A DNA stretch of 32,329 nt from Bacteroidales bacterium. GTDB lineage: Bacteria; Bacteroidota; Bacteroidia; Bacteroidales; UBA1556. The DNA lies in NCBI GenBank assembly GCA_029935325.1, contig JAOZKO010000002.1:1-32329 (forward strand), read 5' to 3'. Positions within the stretch are counted from its first letter, which is position 1, and the number at the start of each line of letters is the position of its first letter. A program made the position numbers and the translations under genes. A model generated the notes under the pieces. That model was not told where the DNA came from. It ran no database searches and saw only the letters and a program-made list of their open reading frames with translations. Shown here in pieces: positions 29,365 through 32,329 of this stretch.

Positions 29365-32329
29365 ATGCTAATAAATTGTCATTCATACTATAGTTTAAGA
29401 TACGGAACTTTATCGGTGGAGGAACTCGTTTCCATTGCCAATAATAAGTTGCAGAAGCAAATAGTAATGACTGATATTAATAATAGCACCGGGATTATTG
29501 ATTTTGTTAAGGCCTGTAAAAAGCAAGATATAAAACCTATTGCTGGGATTGAATTTCGAGATGGAGATCAGTTATTGTATATAGGAATTGCTAAAAGTAA
29601 TATTGGTTTCCAGCAGCTGAATAAATTCTTAACAGAGCATAATTTAGAAAAAAAGCCTCTTCCCAAATCTGCGCCAAAGTTGAAAGATGTATTCTTTGTT
29701 TACTCTTTCCCCAAAGAGAAATCTTTGGTACAATTGCTGGAATTATTTTCCCAAATGCGAAAGGATGAATTTTTGGGAATCACCTATTATCAAATCTTGA
29801 AATTACTAAATATTCCCAAATCTTTTTATCATAAACTTATTGCGCTACACCCTATTACCCATAGTGGCGGTCGTTCCTTTGAGCTTCACAATCATTTGCG
29901 CGCCATAGACCATAATATATTGCTAAGTCAGTTGGAACCTAAGTTCCTAGCTCACTTTAGCGAACGGATGCCAAGTCCCAACCAATTGGAGGAATTATTT
30001 AGTCAGTATCCATTTTTGCTAAAAAATACTGAAGCTCTAATGTCCAAATGCAGTATCGATTTCGACTTTAAAAGCATTAAAAACAAACAATGCTATACTC
30101 AGAGTAAAGATGAAGACCGATTACTATTACGGCAGCTTGCTTATGAGGGAATGAACTTTCGCTATGGACGCTATAATACTATTGCCAAACAACGAATTGA
30201 TAAGGAATTACGAATTATAAATCAAATGAACTTTTCGGCATATTTTCTTATTACTTGGGATATTATTCAGTATTCGATGTCGCAAGGATACTACCATGTG
30301 GGGCGAGGTAGTGGTGCCAATAGTGTAGTGGCCTATTGTTTAAAGATAGTAGATGTGGACCCTATAGAACTGGATTTATATTTTGAGCGGTTTATCAACC
30401 CAAAACGTAGTTCGCCACCCGATTTTGATATTGATTATTCGTGGCTAGAGCGGGATGATGTGCAGTCATATATTTTCAATAAGTACGGCAAGGAACATAC
30501 TGCACTTTTGGGTACAATTTCTACATTTAAAGGCAAATCCATATATCGGGAATTAGGAAAAGTATATGGTCTTCCCAAGGAAGAAATTGATGATTTGATT
30601 AAATATCCGGAGGCAAAGCGCAATCGACATGATATCAATATGAAGATTCATAGCATTGCTGCTTTGATGACTGATTTCCCTAATTTGCGGAGCATACATG
30701 CTGGTGGAATATTGGTTAGCGAAGATCCAATAACTAATTTTACAGCTCTGGACTTGCCTCCCAAGGGTTTTCCAACAACACAATGGGATATGTATGTGGC
30801 GGAGAATATTGGATTTGAGAAACTAGATATTCTGAGCCAAAGAGGGATTGGCCATATTAAGGATAGTGTGAAACTAATTGCCGAAAATCAGAAGCAAATT
30901 ATTGATTTTCATAATGTTGAAAAATTTAAGACTGATGCAAAGGTTCGAAATTTACTTAAGAGTGGAGAAACCATCGGTTGTTTCTATATCGAAAGCCCAG
31001 CCATGCGTGGTCTTATTAAAAAACTCCGCTGCGATAATTATTTAACACTTGTTGCAGCAAGTTCTATTATCCGCCCTGGGGTTGCTCGCTCAGGAATGAT
31101 GCGTGAATATATAAATCGCTATAACGACCCCAAGAGTTTCAAATATCTTCACCCAATAATGGAGGTGCAGCTTAAGGAAACCTTTGGTGTAATGGTTTAC
31201 CAAGAAGATGTGCTTAAAATATGTCATCATTTTGCAGGCTTGGATTTGGCAGATGCAGATGTATTGCGAAGAGCGATGAGCGGAAAAACTCGCTCCAAAG
31301 AAGAGCTAAATCGTATTGTTGGCAAATTTCATAGCAATTGCAAGGAGCGGCATTATCCTGATGAAATAACCAAAGAAATATGGCGACAAATTGAATCTTT
31401 TGCTGGCTATTCGTTTAGCAAAGCACATTCCGCTTCCTATGCCGTTGAAAGCTACCAGAGTCTATATCTTAAAGCATATTTTCCTTTGGAATTTATTACT
31501 GCAGTGATAAATAATTTTGGTGGGTTTTATCGCTCATGGGTGTATTTCAACGAGGCAAAACGATTGGGGGCCAAGCTTATGCTGCCAAATATAAATCATA
31601 GTAATTATCTTACACATATTGAGCAAGACCAGATTTATGTGGGCTTTGTGCACTTACAAAACCTAGAGCGTAAGCTTGCTAAAACCATTGTTAAAGAGCG
31701 AAAGCAAAATGGAATTTATAGGGCTTTTGATGAATTTTTGTCAAGAGTGCAGATTGGCATAGAGCAGGTGCTAACCCTTATACGTAGTGGAGCTTTTGGC
31801 GATTTGAATCAAAACAAAGCTGCACTGATGTGGGAGGCTCATAGTTTGCTTGGCAAAACTAAAAAGAATTCTATGGAAAATACTTCTCAGCTTTTCCCCT
31901 ATCGCAAGCGAAATTTTCAATTACCGGAGCTGACAAATGATCCTATTGTAAACGCATATGACGAAATAGAGCTAATTGGTTTTCCTATAACTTCTTCCTA
32001 TTTTGATTTACTGGAAACCAAGTTTAGAGGAGATATAATGGCAAATAATCTGAATAAATATATTGGAAAAACTATCCGTATGCTAGGGCATTTGGTGACT
32101 ATTAAATATGTGAAAACCGTAAAGAAAGACTATATGCACTTTTCAACTTTTGTAGATGTTGAAGGCAATTTCTTCGATACTGTTCACTTTCCCGATTCAT
32201 TAAAGAAATATCCATTTCGCGGTGACGGCATTTACCTTATGCTTGGAAAAATTGTTGAAGAATTTGGCTATGCAAGCCTCGAGGTTTATAAAATGGAAAA
32301 AATGCCTCTTATTGGGAATCCGGTTGGAG
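29365..32329 (+). CDS. DNA polymerase III alpha subunit, second (DnaE2/ImuC-like) type, 3' end outside window
   Basis: 988 codons are open from the ATG at 29365 to the window edge, with no stop. It is a C-family polymerase. The N-terminal PHP domain is degenerate: residues 3-6 read INCH where replicative DnaE has HxH, so metal binding there is doubtful. The palm has GRGSGANSVVAYCLKI (313-328) and the catalytic PDFDID (Asp 353, Asp 355), with the third Asp at 488 in KLDIL. Later segments include IHAGGILVS, CFYIESPAMRGLIKKL, IIRPGVARSGM and GVMVYQEDVLKICHHFAGLD. The LRRAMSGKTRS motif is typical of the error-prone, accessory type. An OB-fold follows near 905-988. About 1,000 aa would be short for replicative DnaE, supporting an accessory translesion role. 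No imuA, imuB or dinB gene is visible upstream. Confidence 0.9.
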   Translation, partial: MLINCHSYYSLRYGTLSVEELVSIANNKLQKQIVMTDINNSTGIIDFVKACKKQDIKPIAGIEFRDGDQLLYIGIAKSNIGFQQLNKFLTEHNLEKKPLPKSAPKLKDVFFVYSFPKEKSLVQLLELFSQMRKDEFLGITYYQILKLLNIPKSFYHKLIALHPITHSGGRSFELHNHLRAIDHNILLSQLEPKFLAHFSERMPSPNQLEELFSQYPFLLKNTEALMSKCSIDFDFKSIKNKQCYTQSKDEDRLLLRQLAYEGMNFRYGRYNTIAKQRIDKELRIINQMNFSAYFLITWDIIQYSMSQGYYHVGRGSGANSVVAYCLKIVDVDPIELDLYFERFINPKRSSPPDFDIDYSWLERDDVQSYIFNKYGKEHTALLGTISTFKGKSIYRELGKVYGLPKEEIDDLIKYPEAKRNRHDINMKIHSIAALMTDFPNLRSIHAGGILVSEDPITNFTALDLPPKGFPTTQWDMYVAENIGFEKLDILSQRGIGHIKDSVKLIAENQKQIIDFHNVEKFKTDAKVRNLLKSGETIGCFYIESPAMRGLIKKLRCDNYLTLVAASSIIRPGVARSGMMREYINRYNDPKSFKYLHPIMEVQLKETFGVMVYQEDVLKICHHFAGLDLADADVLRRAMSGKTRSKEELNRIVGKFHSNCKERHYPDEITKEIWRQIESFAGYSFSKAHSASYAVESYQSLYLKAYFPLEFITAVINNFGGFYRSWVYFNEAKRLGAKLMLPNINHSNYLTHIEQDQIYVGFVHLQNLERKLAKTIVKERKQNGIYRAFDEFLSRVQIGIEQVLTLIRSGAFGDLNQNKAALMWEAHSLLGKTKKNSMENTSQLFPYRKRNFQLPELTNDPIVNAYDEIELIGFPITSSYFDLLETKFRGDIMANNLNKYIGKTIRMLGHLVTIKYVKTVKKDYMHFSTFVDVEGNFFDTVHFPDSLKKYPFRGDGIYLMLGKIVEEFGYASLEVYKMEKMPLIGNPVG

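Overview
This window reads as chromosomal DNA of a member of the Bacteroidota. The sequence is AT-rich. Candidate promoters follow the phylum's TAnnTTTG minus-7 consensus and Shine-Dalgarno sequences are mostly weak or absent. Several genes belong to families typical of or confined to this phylum: GldH, a type IX secretion (T9SS) sorting domain, DUF4159, DUF4837, an AsmA-like membrane protein and the short second DnaE. I cannot place it below phylum. I see no rRNA, tRNA, CRISPR array, transposase or prophage, so most of the window is ordinary core genome.

Layout. 1-3295 (minus): a T9SS-secreted PKD protein cut by the window edge, a MITE-like inverted repeat, and a secreted protein with two SH3-like domains. 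3296-4300: a 1-kb gene-free stretch with several hairpins, a promoter-like site and a dispersed repeat. 4301-5518 (plus): efp and an FmdE-like gene. 10185-5683 (minus): a cell-envelope operon ricT-gldH-PBP1A-hpt. 10536-11943 (plus): rsmE and a DUF4159 gene. 12164-13786 (plus): pckA with a clear terminator. 13942-15917 (plus): ruvB-queG. 17819-16002 (minus): AsmA-like protein. 17963-19339 (plus): radA, converging on a small DUF1858 gene. 19732-20304 (plus): a solitary chorismate amidotransferase subunit. 23202-20320 (minus): tatD-ansA-DUF4837 lipoprotein. 23278-24258 (plus): a GT9 glycosyltransferase. 29038-24554 (minus): a membrane-anchored PhnD-like binding protein, a Wzx-type flippase and a coiled-coil membrane protein. 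29365-end (plus): a DnaE-type polymerase that runs off the window.

How the genes relate. Envelope biogenesis and secretion form one theme (PBP1A, GldH, T9SS cargo, GT9, flippase, AsmA-like). DNA repair and recombination form another (ruvB, radA, tatD family, second DnaE). The rest is translation and RNA modification (efp, rsmE, queG) and central metabolism (pckA, ansA, pabA/trpG).

The least explained items are the PhnD-like protein with a single membrane span and a SHOCT-like cytoplasmic tail but no transporter genes; the palindrome overlapping the promoter-like box of the second DnaE; a hairpin repeat present in a long and a short form at two terminator positions; and the structured gene-free kilobase before efp. 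I did not find a convincing undescribed multi-gene system.
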